A stretch of DNA of 64,000 bases from UBA7867 sp964579205 (GCA_964579205.1 CAZOFH010000003.1:1-64000), one strand, 5' to 3'. Positions 9,672 through 19,358 are shown, numbered from the stretch's first letter. Numbers and translations: made by a program. The notes: generated from the sequence alone by a model not told the origin.

Positions 9672-9723
9672 CCATTAATAAGTATCAAAACACGCCCCAA
9701 AGTGAGCAGATTTTGCAATCAGC

Positions 9724-12700
9724 CTACACCCTGCTAGAACCAGATGCCGCGGTATCGCTAGCCTCCTCGATAGCGATATTCGTACCAGCACTAGCATCAT
9801 CTAATTCAGCACCTCTATCAGCCACCGCTATGGCTTTTGCCTTATCTGTGTCAGCATCCTTGGCGACATCCTCCCCTTTAGACACATTCGCTGAGTCGGC
9901 AGGAGCATCACCATCAGAGGCACTAGTACCAACGCCAGCGTCAGCACTAGCACCAGCGACATCGCCCGCGCCCTCTATGCTTGCGGCAGCGGTGGCTAGC
10001 ATTAGGTTTTGCTTGTCGTCGATAAATTTCGCCTTGAGAGTGGTTTTGCAAACAACTTTATCAAACAGCACCAAAATCGACGGCAAGACAAACATTACCG
10101 CCAGCACACTGATAAGAGCGCCGCGCCCGATGAGTCCACCGATAGATTTAAGCAATGGCAGCGTCGAGATAAAGTGAATCGAATAAGCCGCCACAATAAG
10201 AATTGCACCCGAAGTAATCACTGTCGGGAATGCAGAATTTAGCGCAGATTTTATCGCTTCTTGCTTGCCTTGCGACTTGCGGAAGAACACATATCTGTCC
10301 GTCATCAAAATCGCGTAATCGATAGTCGCACCCATTTGGATAACCATCGCCAACAGATAGCAAACGAAGAAAATCGTTTCGCCAAAGAACGTACCTATAG
10401 CGAGGTTTATCCAAATCGCGCCTTGGATGAGCAGCACCAAAAGCACAGGGATGCTCACACTCCTCATCAAGAGCAAAATCAACACCAGCACGCCGATAAT
10501 AGTAATCAAATCGGTACGCGTGCGATCCGTCTCAAACACTTCCATAGTGTCGATGACATTTTGGGTAGAGTTGACGATAAAGTACTCGCTATAAATCCCT
10601 GCCCCCACATAATCCGCGTCCAATTTCTCGCGCAATTTTATGATAGTATCTATCGCTTTTTGGTCATCTACTCCTGCATTAATATTAAAAATCAATCTCG
10701 CGTAGTTTTCACTATAATACATAGCCTCGGCAGCCTCTTTTGATTGATAAGAAGCCCCTACCTCAGCCACCACCGCATCAGAATACATATCCAAAATAGT
10801 CTCATCCGCCCGTACTGGTGTGTGCATCGCCTCAATCAGTTGACACGCGTAAAGCGTACCGCCCTCAGCGACACCATAAGTTGCCCAAATTTGGCTCACA
10901 GTGTCCGCTTGCAGCCCCATTGCGGTGGCTTGTTGAGCGGTGTATGTAGCATAAATCTGTGTCCCAGCATTGGTCATTACCGCGGATAGAGTAGGATAAC
11001 TTGCCAAAACACCCGCGCTCTCCAGCCCTTTTATCACAGCATAAGCAGGCAATACATCTTCATCGGTCAGGTTCGCTACCTGCTTATTCAAAATATTGGC
11101 ATAAATGCCCGCAAAAATCGCCAAATCTTCTGTACTTGTACTCATTTTTGAGTGCATAAATAAATAACTACCTTGCGTGTAGATATTAAACTCACTAGCA
11201 GGGCTAGCAGAAATCTGAATACCTGCAAGAGTGGCGTATTGCGTGTCAAATTCCGCTTGTTTACGCTCAAACGAGCCTCTGATAATACTAGGATTAGCCT
11301 GCAAAACATCCAGCACTTCGTATGCATAAAGTGAGGCGGTAGGCTCTTTTTGCAGTTGTACATACACGCTAGCCACTGCCGTCGCGTCTAGTTTGAATTG
11401 TTGCGCGATTTGCTCAGCGTTTAGGCTCATTGCTAGCGCCGTACTACAGAATCCACTCGCACTATTGATAGTCAGAGTACCCTCGTCATCAATAGTTAGA
11501 TTTAGCGCATCGGTCAAAATCTGCAATTCGCTATCCATTTTGCCGCGCGGCACCATTACTACTAGAGTATTCTGTTTGCCAAAATTATCCTCCACCGTCT
11601 GCGCGTCCTGCGCCAACTGACTGCCCGCCAGATGATTGTCTACCACGTATGAGTAGGTCACATTTTGCTGCAGCACTACACCGCCGACAATCAAGCACAG
11701 CATAATAATCGGCATCACCCACCTAGTCTTGTAGGCAAAAGTCCCGAGTTTGTTTAGTTTTGGCAAAAAACTCTTGTGCTCCCACGCGTGCATAGGCTTT
11801 TGGAACATCAAGATTACGCTAGGCATCAAGAATAGCACTGCAAATATACTTATCAAGACACCTTTTGCCAATACTAACCCGAGGTCGAGCCCGATGCTAA
11901 AGTCCATAAAGCACAGAGCCACTAGCCCGACCAGTACTGTGAGTGAGCAAGCCAAAATCGCATTAAACGACCCAGCCAGCGCCCGCGTCATCACTTCAGC
12001 AGGCGTGCCACCCTTGACACTTTCCTCGCGATACCTACTGCACAGCACGATGCAGTAGTCCATAATTATCGCCATCAGCATTATCGCACTAATCGACTGC
12101 GTGATATAACTGATTTCGCCCAAGATAATATTCGTACCCATATTGATGAGAATTGACACACCGATTACGATTAAATAAACCAGCGGCTCAATCCAACTCC
12201 GCGAGGTAAAAAACAAAATCCCCAGCATTATGATTATCGCCACAATCAAAATTATGCCGACTTCGCTAGTAATCGCATTTTTTGACGCAGCCGCATCTAC
12301 AGAATCACCACAAAAAGCCGCCGACGCATTCAATTCATCACACAAATCGCGCAAATCATTGAGCGCCTGCTCCGTCTCTAGGTCGTAGTTGCCATGGTCA
12401 AAGAAAATCTGTATCAGCCCCGCGCGAGTCTCAACATTGTAATAACTCGCATTTTCAAAAAATAGCGCGTTTTTTACCCCGTCAATCTGCTCCGCCCGAG
12501 TAGCCACCTCTTGCACCTGCGCAACGGTGGCATTGGTAATTACCAAACTCGCCGTACCGCTACTCCCGAATTCTTCATCCATCACTTCTAGCGCGATTTT
12601 TGTATTTGAGTCAGCAGGCAAATACTTGGTCATATCGTAGTTTGTCCCCACCATTGGGAAAACAATCAGGCTAGCGATAGCCAGCGCCACGAATACCCCT

Positions 12701-12756
12701 AAAAAATACCATCTGCCCTTTACTACAAAATTCGCAATTTTGCTCGTAAAATTCAT
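9724..12756 (-). CDS. MMPL/RND-family membrane transporter
   Basis: A 1010-residue polytopic membrane protein. It has one membrane helix at about residues 16-36, a long extracytoplasmic loop, a five-helix block, a second central helix, a large variable loop (about 370-720) and a second helix block ending near residue 910. This duplicated layout and the TIDYAIL/IMDYCIVL motifs in the helices are typical of MMPL (SSD-like) exporters driven by the proton gradient. Such proteins export lipids or drugs. The last 97 residues are an Ala/Asp/Ser-rich low-complexity cytoplasmic tail. The start is the ATG at 12756 with GGAG upstream; upstream in-frame codons are non-coding. Confidence 0.85.
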   Translation of the reverse strand: MNFTSKIANFVVKGRWYFLGVFVALAIASLIVFPMVGTNYDMTKYLPADSNTKIALEVMDEEFGSSGTASLVITNATVAQVQEVATRAEQIDGVKNALFFENASYYNVETRAGLIQIFFDHGNYDLETEQALNDLRDLCDELNASAAFCGDSVDAAASKNAITSEVGIILIVAIIIMLGILFFTSRSWIEPLVYLIVIGVSILINMGTNIILGEISYITQSISAIMLMAIIMDYCIVLCSRYREESVKGGTPAEVMTRALAGSFNAILACSLTVLVGLVALCFMDFSIGLDLGLVLAKGVLISIFAVLFLMPSVILMFQKPMHAWEHKSFLPKLNKLGTFAYKTRWVMPIIMLCLIVGGVVLQQNVTYSYVVDNHLAGSQLAQDAQTVEDNFGKQNTLVVMVPRGKMDSELQILTDALNLTIDDEGTLTINSASGFCSTALAMSLNAEQIAQQFKLDATAVASVYVQLQKEPTASLYAYEVLDVLQANPSIIRGSFERKQAEFDTQYATLAGIQISASPASEFNIYTQGSYLFMHSKMSTSTEDLAIFAGIYANILNKQVANLTDEDVLPAYAVIKGLESAGVLASYPTLSAVMTNAGTQIYATYTAQQATAMGLQADTVSQIWATYGVAEGGTLYACQLIEAMHTPVRADETILDMYSDAVVAEVGASYQSKEAAEAMYYSENYARLIFNINAGVDDQKAIDTIIKLREKLDADYVGAGIYSEYFIVNSTQNVIDTMEVFETDRTRTDLITIIGVLVLILLLMRSVSIPVLLVLLIQGAIWINLAIGTFFGETIFFVCYLLAMVIQMGATIDYAILMTDRYVFFRKSQGKQEAIKSALNSAFPTVITSGAILIVAAYSIHFISTLPLLKSIGGLIGRGALISVLAVMFVLPSILVLFDKVVCKTTLKAKFIDDKQNLMLATAAASIEGAGDVAGASADAGVGTSASDGDAPADSANVSKGEDVAKDADTDKAKAIAVADRGAELDDASAGTNIAIEEASDTAASGSSRV

Positions 12757-12896
12757 CCTTTTTCTCCTTTTTATTCCTAATAATATTTTAACCAAATAAA
12801 ATGTTTTCGTCAAGTTAATTATAGAGCAAATTCTGCTTTTTGCGCACCAAATTTTCACCCCGCAAAATTCACCCGTTTTTGAGATTGACAAGCCCA

Positions 12897-12924
12897 ATTA
12901 TAGCACACCAAATTTGTATTGCAA
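12897..12924 (-). promoter_or_regulatory. Putative promoter for the MMPL gene
   Basis: TTGCAA, 16 bp, TATAAT on the minus strand, about 140 bp before the start codon, giving an untranslated leader of about 130 nt. Confidence 0.5.
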
Positions 12925-13166
12925 ATTATTGTGTGCAATTTTCACCAATTTAACAAATACGCATTTTTGTCAACCCACACTTTGCGTTTTCCTGTTGTGT
13001 GTGCAGATGCAGGAATTTGATTTTGTTGTTTTAGTCTAGGTTCGCTAAAGGCTCACAGATTACACCGCAGACTATCGCAAGCCTCCAAAACGCCCACTCT
13101 CCTCCCATTCTCACCAAAGCCCCACCGACTCGACAAATATTTCCCCCACCAAATTCACAAAAATTA
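12925..13166. other. Intergenic stretch with a partial repeat copy
   Basis: No gene. Positions about 13014-13064 (GATTTTGTTGTTTTAGTCTA, then GGTTCGCT and CACAGATT) match the right half of the inverted-repeat element at 13741-13929, so this is a solo or decayed copy. Confidence 0.5.
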
Positions 13167-13195
13167 TTGTAATTAAAATCAATTTATTATATAAT
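13167..13195 (+). promoter_or_regulatory. Promoter for nfeD-like gene
   Basis: TTGTAA, 17 bp, TATAAT, 23 bp before the ATG at 13218. Confidence 0.65.
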
Positions 13196-13217
13196 AGGAT
13201 ACGAAAGGAGGATTTTT

Positions 13218-13661
13218 ATGGATTTTTCAATAATGATGTGGATTTGGCTCGCGGTCATCGCTGTCGCAGCGTTCATCGAGGCGTTTACCCTGCAAATGGC
13301 GAGCATTTGGTTCGTACCGGGCGGCTTGGTCGCTCTGATAATGTACTTTTGCGGCGTGGGATACGAGTGGCAAATCGTCGCGTGTATCGTGATTTCTCTC
13401 GTGCTGCTGCTCAGTTTGCGGAGTTTTTGCCTAAAAGTTCTTTTCAAAAACAAAGTCGAGGACAAAACCAACACCGACTCACTTATCGGGATGAGTACCC
13501 TACTCATCAAGGCGATTACCGAGCACGAAAAAGGCGAAGTCCGCCTCAATGGCGTCATTTGGACAGCGATTTCCGCTGACAATACCCCTATCCCAGCTAA
13601 GACCAAGGTAACCATTACCGAAATTCGCGGCAACAAACTTCTCGTCGCTCCTGCCGAGTAA
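13218..13661 (+). CDS. NfeD-like membrane protein
   Basis: A 147-residue protein with three membrane helices in the first 80 residues (WLAVIAVAAFIEAFTL, then a Gly-rich turn and two helices) followed by an OB-fold domain (GEVRLNGVIWTAI, PAKTKVTITEIRGNKLLVAP). This is the short form of NfeD, which lacks the serine-protease part. NfeD proteins partner slipins/stomatins in membrane microdomain organisation. The slipin gene follows at 14051, as in many bacteria, although a repeat element separates the two. AAAGGAGG precedes the ATG. Confidence 0.85.
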   Translation: MDFSIMMWIWLAVIAVAAFIEAFTLQMASIWFVPGGLVALIMYFCGVGYEWQIVACIVISLVLLLSLRSFCLKVLFKNKVEDKTNTDSLIGMSTLLIKAITEHEKGEVRLNGVIWTAISADNTPIPAKTKVTITEIRGNKLLVAPAE

Positions 13662-13740
13662 AAAAGCAACGGTTCTTTACTCGCAAAGGCTGCTTACCGT
13701 CGTGTGTGCGGTAGCATAAATAATATAATAAGGAAAATTC

Positions 13741-13929
13741 CCTCATCTCGTCATTCAGAGGACGTCAACGGCGTCCGTGGAATCTGTGAGGCACAACGAG
13801 CCGAACCCCACCGCGCACTACCCACACATAGTACAAGAGGATGAAATTAAATTTTGTTGTTTTAGTCTGGGTTCGCTATCGCTCGCGGATTCCACAGCAG
13901 GCTGGCGCCTGCCCCTGAATGATAAGAGG
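13741..13929. repeat. Imperfect inverted-repeat element (MITE-like)
   Basis: The ends read CCTCATCTCGTCATTCAGAG and, in reverse complement, CCTCTTATCATTCAGGGG; the inner parts CCGTGGAATCTGTGAG and CTCGCGGATTCCACAG also pair. The roughly 190-bp element can fold into one long hairpin, and its CGTCATTCAGAG...GGAATC ends resemble dispersed non-autonomous repeats seen in many bacteria. Partial copies lie near 13014-13064 and 50849-50895. Confidence 0.6.
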
Positions 13930-14050
13930 AAGAAATTCACTTTTACAAATTAATTATAAAACAGGTTTACCCCTACCATCGCCTAGCCGCAGCAAAAGCA
14001 GCAGGCGCCACAAACAAAATTTTCATCAAACAAAAGGAGACAATAAAATT

Positions 14051-14950
14051 ATGTCAGGATTAATTATTGCCTTGATAGTTATCGCGATTGTGGCATTCGT
14101 CATTCTCGGCTTTAGTATCAAGGTCGTTCATCAGTCGACCGCCATTGTCATCGAGCGCGTCGGCAAATTCAACCGCGTACTCGAGACGGGTATTCATTTC
14201 GTTATTCCGTTTTTTGAGCGCGCTGCAAGCAAGCCAATTAGCCTAAAAGAACAGGTCAAGGATTTCAAGCCACAGCCCGTCATCACAAAGGATAATGTCA
14301 CGATGCAGATTGACACCGTGGTGTATTTTCAGGTGACCGACCCAAAACTTTTCACTTACGGTGTCGAGTATCCGATTTACGCTATCGAAAACCTCACCGC
14401 CACGACTTTGCGTAATATCGTGGGCGAATTGGAGTTGGACAGCACGCTGACTTCTCGCGACACAATCAACAACAAAATGCGCCTCGTTCTCGACGATGCC
14501 ACCGACGCGTGGGGTATCAAAATTAACCGCGTCGAACTCAAGAATATTTTGCCGCCGAAAGATATTCAGCAGGCTATGGAAAAGCAGATGCGTGCAGAGC
14601 GCGAGCGCCGTGAAGCGATTTTGATTGCCGAGGGCGAAAAACGCAGCAATATTTTGGTTGCTGAGGGTGAAAAAGAGGCGGAAATTCTGCGCGCCGAAGC
14701 GAAACGCTTGGCTCTTATCAAAGAGGCTGAGGGTACTGCCGACGCAATCAAATTGATTATCGACGCAAAGCCTGACCAAGCCTACCTCACTCTCAAAGGT
14801 TATGAGGCACTCGCTGCTGTGGCTGACGGTCAAAGTACAAAACTCATCGTCCCTACCGATATCGCCAACCTCACCAGCCTCTTGGCGGCTCTCAAAGAAA
14901 GCACCAGCCTCGACCAACCCGCTACCCCCGCAAAACCATCGAAAAAATAA
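14051..14950 (+). CDS. Slipin/stomatin-like SPFH (Band 7) protein
   Basis: A 299-residue protein with an N-terminal membrane helix (about residues 3-23), an SPFH domain (HQSTAIVIERVGKFNR, GIHFVIPFFER, TKDNVTMQIDTVVYFQVTDP, about 27-190) and a coiled-coil segment of RAERERREAI and EGEKRSNI repeats (about 195-250). This is the QmcA/HflK-like slipin layout of oligomeric scaffold proteins in membrane microdomains. It pairs functionally with the NfeD-like protein upstream. The start is the ATG behind AAAGGAGA; the upstream frame runs through the repeat element. Confidence 0.9.
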   Translation: MSGLIIALIVIAIVAFVILGFSIKVVHQSTAIVIERVGKFNRVLETGIHFVIPFFERAASKPISLKEQVKDFKPQPVITKDNVTMQIDTVVYFQVTDPKLFTYGVEYPIYAIENLTATTLRNIVGELELDSTLTSRDTINNKMRLVLDDATDAWGIKINRVELKNILPPKDIQQAMEKQMRAERERREAILIAEGEKRSNILVAEGEKEAEILRAEAKRLALIKEAEGTADAIKLIIDAKPDQAYLTLKGYEALAAVADGQSTKLIVPTDIANLTSLLAALKESTSLDQPATPAKPSKK

Positions 14951-15044
14951 AATACTCATTAATTAATTATTGCAGGCTCGGGGGCAACCCCCTCCACTTT
15001 TATCATTTTACATCTATTTCTCCACTCCACACCCGCCCTGCAGC

Positions 15045-15069
15045 AAAAAGGATACCCGTTATCCTTTTT
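15045..15069 (+). terminator. Terminator of the slipin gene
   Basis: AAAAAGGAT/ATCCTTTTT hairpin with a 7-base loop followed by further T residues. Confidence 0.75.
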
Positions 15070-15138
15070 CTTTTTTTCTGCAAAAACAATATAAAAAACA
15101 ACACGCAAAAAATTTTCAAAAAAATTTCCCAAAAACAC

Positions 15139-15167
15139 TTGCCAAGTTTTCGAAAATTTGTTATAAT
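15139..15167 (+). promoter_or_regulatory. Promoter for the HAD-like gene
   Basis: TTGCCA, 17 bp, TATAAT, about 40 bp before the start codon at 15210. Confidence 0.7.
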
Positions 15168-15209
15168 ACAGAAAGATAGGAGCCGAACACGACAAAAGGG
15201 GAACAAAAT

Positions 15210-15914
15210 ATGCTGATTATGAAGGAATGTTGGTGTCAGCAGTTTGATTATGATGATATTCGCGTGATTATGCTCGAGTTTGACGGGGTTTTGTATTCGA
15301 CCCCGACTTTGGATTTTGAGTATGCAAAATACTTGGCGACTGCCGTTTCCCGACTCAGTATTAACGATTGGGATATGTCCACCGCGTTGGGCGAATTGAT
15401 TGATTTGGAGGTCATCGGCGGACATCCATACAATCGGACGGATATTCGCGAGGTTTGCGAAAGTGATTTGGGCGTGCTGCTCGAGGATTATGACACCTAT
15501 CGGCTAGAGCATCCATTTTTCCCGCGGCTTGAACGCGTGACCGTCTTTGACCAGCGAGTTTTGCAGCAATTAGCGCAGCATTACGCCCTGATTTTGGTTA
15601 CGAATGACTCAGAGGATGCACTCTACCGCAAGGCGCGCGACCTAGGTATCGACCTGTCTGTTTTTCGCAGCATTATGACGCCCGCGGTTTGGGATGTCAC
15701 CTCATATGACAAGCAATTTCGTTTCCACGATATAGTCAACAATTTTTTGCTGCACGGCACCGAGATTTATGCGGTCGGCACCAGTTTCCCTACCGATTTG
15801 GCGCCGATACTTGACGAATGCGGGGCAGGGCTTTTTGTAGATGTCAACCAATGTCGAGAAACGCAGATGTTTTTGGAAGATAAGTTTTTGGGAGGGAAAA
15901 ATGGTTATGTGTAA
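15210..15914 (+). CDS. HAD-superfamily-like protein with an altered nucleophile motif
   Basis: A 234-residue cytoplasmic protein of HAD phosphatase/epoxide-hydrolase layout. Motif I reads IMLEFDGVLYST, where the expected DxDGT has Glu in place of the first (nucleophilic) Asp. Motif II is LILVTNDSED (about residue 130), motif III may be the Lys of SYDKQF, and motif IV is AVGTSFPTD. The Glu substitution suggests loss or change of phosphatase activity. An ATG three codons later (15219) is an alternative start; AGGGGAA precedes 15210. The gene overlaps the next one by 14 bp, so the two form an operon. Confidence 0.7.
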   Translation: MLIMKECWCQQFDYDDIRVIMLEFDGVLYSTPTLDFEYAKYLATAVSRLSINDWDMSTALGELIDLEVIGGHPYNRTDIREVCESDLGVLLEDYDTYRLEHPFFPRLERVTVFDQRVLQQLAQHYALILVTNDSEDALYRKARDLGIDLSVFRSIMTPAVWDVTSYDKQFRFHDIVNNFLLHGTEIYAVGTSFPTDLAPILDECGAGLFVDVNQCRETQMFLEDKFLGGKNGYV

Positions 15915-16599
15915 CAGCCGCATCTTTGCGCTTGTTTGGCGAATTTTAGGCTTTTTGATTGCCAATTTGGGAATAATCTTTCTCCTTTGCACCCCGCAAA
16001 CGCCCCAAATTTGGGCGTATTTTGCAGTGCAACTTGACTTTTTCGCCGCTTTGCTTTTCCTAATTCTCTTAGTCAAGACGAGTATTCAAATCAAGCACGA
16101 AGGCAAGGAGGGCGCAGTCGCGAGCATTTATCAGCCGCTGCAAGCAGGGCTGGTGTTTATGTCTGTTTTTGCGATGATTTTCTTTTGGACGATGCTGTCG
16201 TGGAGTAGTTTTGCCGTCAGCACGAGCGAACCGACCATCCTCACCCAAATCGGCAGTTACATCATCCACGGGATTGCGCCAATTTGGCTTTTTGTCGACT
16301 ACATTTTGTTTATGCCGCACGGCAATATCGGCTACCGCGCATCGGCTTGGTGGCTGCTGTACCCGTTCGCCTACACCGCTTTTGTGCTGGTGCGCGCGCT
16401 GATTTTGGGCGAACTGGCCTCAGGCTCGCGTTTTCCATATTTCTTTATGAATATCGACAGCCTCGGCTGGCTCTGCCTACCTATCGCGATAGGAATATTC
16501 GTGCTATTTTACGCGCTCGGGCTCTTCTTTATCTACATTGACAAAACGCTCGCGATTTCCGCACGCGCTAGACGCATTCGCAAACTTTCACAAGAATAA
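15901..16599 (+). CDS. Pr6Pr-type multi-pass membrane protein
   Basis: A 232-residue protein with about six membrane helices and a basic C-terminus (RARRIRKLSQE). The helix pattern with WSSFAV, HGIAPIWLFVDYILF and WWLLYPFAYTAFVLVRA matches the bacterial Pr6Pr family, related to eukaryotic FAR-17a/AIG1 proteins; its role is not established. The ATG at 15901 follows GGGAGGG and overlaps the end of the HAD-like gene, so it is likely coupled to it. Confidence 0.7.
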   Translation: MVMCNSRIFALVWRILGFLIANLGIIFLLCTPQTPQIWAYFAVQLDFFAALLFLILLVKTSIQIKHEGKEGAVASIYQPLQAGLVFMSVFAMIFFWTMLSWSSFAVSTSEPTILTQIGSYIIHGIAPIWLFVDYILFMPHGNIGYRASAWWLLYPFAYTAFVLVRALILGELASGSRFPYFFMNIDSLGWLCLPIAIGIFVLFYALGLFFIYIDKTLAISARARRIRKLSQE

Positions 16600-16771
16600 C
16601 CGCCCGCTGCGCAATTTTGGATTAGCAGGACAAACCAGCACCACCACAAACAGCCCCTCCCCTGCACCGATTGTCAAATACAACCGCTCAGCACCTCGAT
16701 CAGCGCAAACGACGCTCTCAACATCAAAATTTCATATTACTAGCAGCACGACAAAAAGCAATACTACAAAA

Positions 16772-16800
16772 AAAATAAAAGGCAAATCGCCTTTTATTTT
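16772..16800. terminator. Bidirectional terminator
   Basis: AAAATAAAAGGC/GCCTTTTATTTT hairpin between two convergent genes; it overlaps the stop codon of the minus-strand aminopeptidase. Confidence 0.8.
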
Positions 16801-18158
16801 TTATTCCAGTCAGCAGCAAAGAACGCCTTGTAGCATTTATACGCCTCATAGACATCCACCTTGCTCACGATTTCCCACGGCGCGTGCATATTCAGCACAG
16901 GCACACCCGCATCAATGACATCCATACCGTATTTTGCCATAATGTACGCGATAGTTCCACCGCCGCCCTCGTCGACGCGCCCCATTTCAGTGGCTTGAAA
17001 AACGACACCGTTTTTATCCATCACATTGCGCAGCATCGCGATAAACTCAGGATTTGCGTCATTACTACCAGATTTGCCATATGCTCCGGTAAATTTGTTG
17101 AAACTTACCCCTTTGGCAAAATGCGCATCGGTGGCAGGGTTAAATGGCGCGGTGTAGTTCGGGTCAACTGCCGCAGTCACATCACTCGACAACATTTTTG
17201 ACCTATTGAGGGCACGACGCAGCGCCAATTCGCTATATTGCCCTGCCAAATTCATTATCTCAGCGATACAATTCTCAAAATATTTGCTGTGCATACCAGT
17301 AGCACCCACGCTGCCGATTTCCTCCTTGTCGACCAGCATACACATCGTGCTAAATTCTGGCGCATCCGTCTCTAGTACGGCACGCAACCCAGTGTAGGCA
17401 CACACGCGGTCGTCCTGTCCGTACCCCATAATCATACTGCGGTCCAGCCCAAAATCTTTCGCCGACCCAGCAGGCACGACTTCGATTTCGGCAGAAAAGA
17501 AATCGTCCTCCTCGATACCCTTTGCTTTCAACAAGCCCAAGATATACGCCTTAAATTTGTCTTTTTTCTCATCTTTATTCGCAATATTGCCTGCGATTAG
17601 GTTCAAATCCTCGCCTTTGATGTCCTTTTTGTCGTTCTTGTCAAGGTGTGGCAAGAGGTCGGTAAACCCGACGACCACATCATCCTCGCCAAAGACAAGG
17701 TCGATTTTGCTCCCGTCCTTGCGAACGATGACCCCGTGCATCGCCATCGGTTGCGCCGTCCACTGATATTTTTTGATACCGCCATAATAATGCGTATCAA
17801 TCATACAGAACCCCTGACTCTCGTACAGAGGCATCGCCTTGATATCGATGCGAGGCGAGTCAATGTGAGCACCGACTATGTTGATGCCGTTTTCTATCGG
17901 CTGCCTGCCGACCACAAACAAAACTACCGCCTTGTCCATATTCACAGCATACACTTTGTCACCCGCACGCAGTTTTTCCCCGCTCTTCATCAGGTCAGAC
18001 AAATTACGAAAGCCGCACTTTTCTGCCTCACTCACAGCGAATTTTACACACTCGCGCTCAGTCTTGTTTTTACTCAAAAAATCCTTGTACCCTGCGCAAA
18101 AATCTTCCACAGGCTTGCGAGCGGCGCCCGCGTAATTTTCCCAAATGTTTGTTTCCAT
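16794..18158 (-). CDS. M18-family aminopeptidase
   Basis: A 454-residue zinc aminopeptidase related to aspartyl aminopeptidase, which removes acidic N-terminal residues from peptides in the cytoplasm. Metal and catalytic motifs are visible: GAHIDSPR near residue 95, the DD of GYGQDDRVCAYT, the EE of VDKEEIGSVGATGM, and the His of VLNMHAPWEI near the C-terminus. The length fits the family (430-480). ATG 18158 follows GGGG; an in-frame TTG two codons earlier is less likely. It is transcribed alone, convergent with the Pr6Pr gene. Confidence 0.9.
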   Translation of the reverse strand: METNIWENYAGAARKPVEDFCAGYKDFLSKNKTERECVKFAVSEAEKCGFRNLSDLMKSGEKLRAGDKVYAVNMDKAVVLFVVGRQPIENGINIVGAHIDSPRIDIKAMPLYESQGFCMIDTHYYGGIKKYQWTAQPMAMHGVIVRKDGSKIDLVFGEDDVVVGFTDLLPHLDKNDKKDIKGEDLNLIAGNIANKDEKKDKFKAYILGLLKAKGIEEDDFFSAEIEVVPAGSAKDFGLDRSMIMGYGQDDRVCAYTGLRAVLETDAPEFSTMCMLVDKEEIGSVGATGMHSKYFENCIAEIMNLAGQYSELALRRALNRSKMLSSDVTAAVDPNYTAPFNPATDAHFAKGVSFNKFTGAYGKSGSNDANPEFIAMLRNVMDKNGVVFQATEMGRVDEGGGGTIAYIMAKYGMDVIDAGVPVLNMHAPWEIVSKVDVYEAYKCYKAFFAADWNKK

Positions 18159-18262
18159 TATCAAAGTCCCCTTTTAACACAACTATTATACAATCAAATC
18201 GCTGGGCTGGCAAATATTTTCGCCCAAAAAATTTGGATTTGCCAAAAAATTTTTGATTTCTG

Positions 18263-18291
18263 TTGACTTATTCGCCCGCAACGGTTAAAAT
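18263..18291 (+). promoter_or_regulatory. Promoter deciding the hydrolase start
   Basis: TTGACT, 17 bp, TAAAAT. Transcription should begin near 18298, inside the first possible codon region, which rules against ATG 18292 as start and favours TTG 18325. Confidence 0.6.
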
Positions 18292-18324
18292 ATGTATACA
18301 AAAAAACTTTCTGAGGTAACGACA

Positions 18325-19275
18325 TTGTCAAAAAGGACGCGCATAATCATCGCCAGCACGGTAATGATACTCTTTTCGCTTTTTGTCTGCGGTTTTTTCG
18401 GCGGCGGTGCCTTTTTGAGCGATATCGTTTTTAATACGCAAAATAGCGTTTTTGCCTCGATTTCATCCAAAAATCAGTCCCAAAATCCGACCGTTCAGCA
18501 GGTCGATTGGCTCAAAAATTCCTCGAATTATATAGACTCATACCTGCAGAGTTCGACCGACGACATACGCCTGCACGCGCTCGAGATTGCACAGCCCGCC
18601 GCAACAGCGACTGATGATTGGGTGATTATGGTGCACGGATATCGCAGTTCGCCGTGGCGTGTGAGTGACTACGCGTACAATTATTACAATTTAGGGTACA
18701 ATGTCCTACTCCCCGCCCTGCGCGGTTCGCTCGAAACTGAGGGCGCTTGGATAACTTTCGGACTAAAGGAGCATCTCGACATTTGCGACTGGATAGATTA
18801 TCTGGTGCAAAAAAATTCTGACTGCCGCATCATCTTGCACGGCGTGTCGATGGGCGCAGCCACCGTGATGCAGGCGGTTGGCGCCGAAATCCCGAATAAT
18901 GTAAAACTGGCTATCGAGGACTCGGGCTACACTTCACTCGCTGCGGAACTGTCGTATATTGTCAACCACTTCGCCTATATCCCGAGTTTTCCGATTTTGC
19001 AGTCGGTCGATTTGATGATTCAGCAAAAAGCGGGCTTCGCGATTGGCGAAATCGACTGCATAAAGAGCCTGCAAAATGCGACGCTACCGATATATTTTAT
19101 CCACGGCGATGCCGATATTTTTGTCCCGTACTATATGCACGACCAACTTTTTGAGAGTTATCAGCACGAAAAAGATAAATTGGTCATACACCAGTCGACA
19201 CACATTCACGGCAGCACGGTCGCTCCGACCGAGTATTGGACTGGGATAAAAAACTTTATCGCGACATACTTTTAG
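18325..19275 (+). CDS. Membrane-anchored alpha/beta hydrolase
   Basis: A 316-residue hydrolase with one N-terminal membrane helix (about residues 6-28), so the catalytic domain is probably extracellular. Motifs: oxyanion region VMVHGYRSSPWR, nucleophile elbow HGVSMGAAT (GxSxG), acid IYFIHGDADIFVP and the histidine of STHIHGS. This resembles the Bacillus YqkD group of serine hydrolases. I chose TTG 18325 because GAGGT lies seven bases upstream and the promoter would start transcription after the alternative ATG 18292, which would give a 327-residue form. The substrate is unknown. Confidence 0.85.
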   Translation: MSKRTRIIIASTVMILFSLFVCGFFGGGAFLSDIVFNTQNSVFASISSKNQSQNPTVQQVDWLKNSSNYIDSYLQSSTDDIRLHALEIAQPAATATDDWVIMVHGYRSSPWRVSDYAYNYYNLGYNVLLPALRGSLETEGAWITFGLKEHLDICDWIDYLVQKNSDCRIILHGVSMGAATVMQAVGAEIPNNVKLAIEDSGYTSLAAELSYIVNHFAYIPSFPILQSVDLMIQQKAGFAIGEIDCIKSLQNATLPIYFIHGDADIFVPYYMHDQLFESYQHEKDKLVIHQSTHIHGSTVAPTEYWTGIKNFIATYF

Positions 19276-19276
19276 C

Positions 19277-19304
19277 AAAAACTCACCTCTGTAGGTGGGT
19301 TTTT
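19277..19304 (+). terminator. Terminator of the hydrolase gene
   Basis: AAAAACTCACC/GGTGGGTTTTT stem with a 6-base loop. Confidence 0.8.
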
Positions 19305-19329
19305 ATTCAAATTTCGCCCAAAAACCCCA

Positions 19330-19358
19330 TTGACAAAAGGCTCAAAGAATACTATAAT
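19330..19358 (+). promoter_or_regulatory. Promoter for the MORN-like protein gene
   Basis: Consensus TTGACA and TATAAT with a 17-bp spacer, 29 bp before the ATG. Confidence 0.8.
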
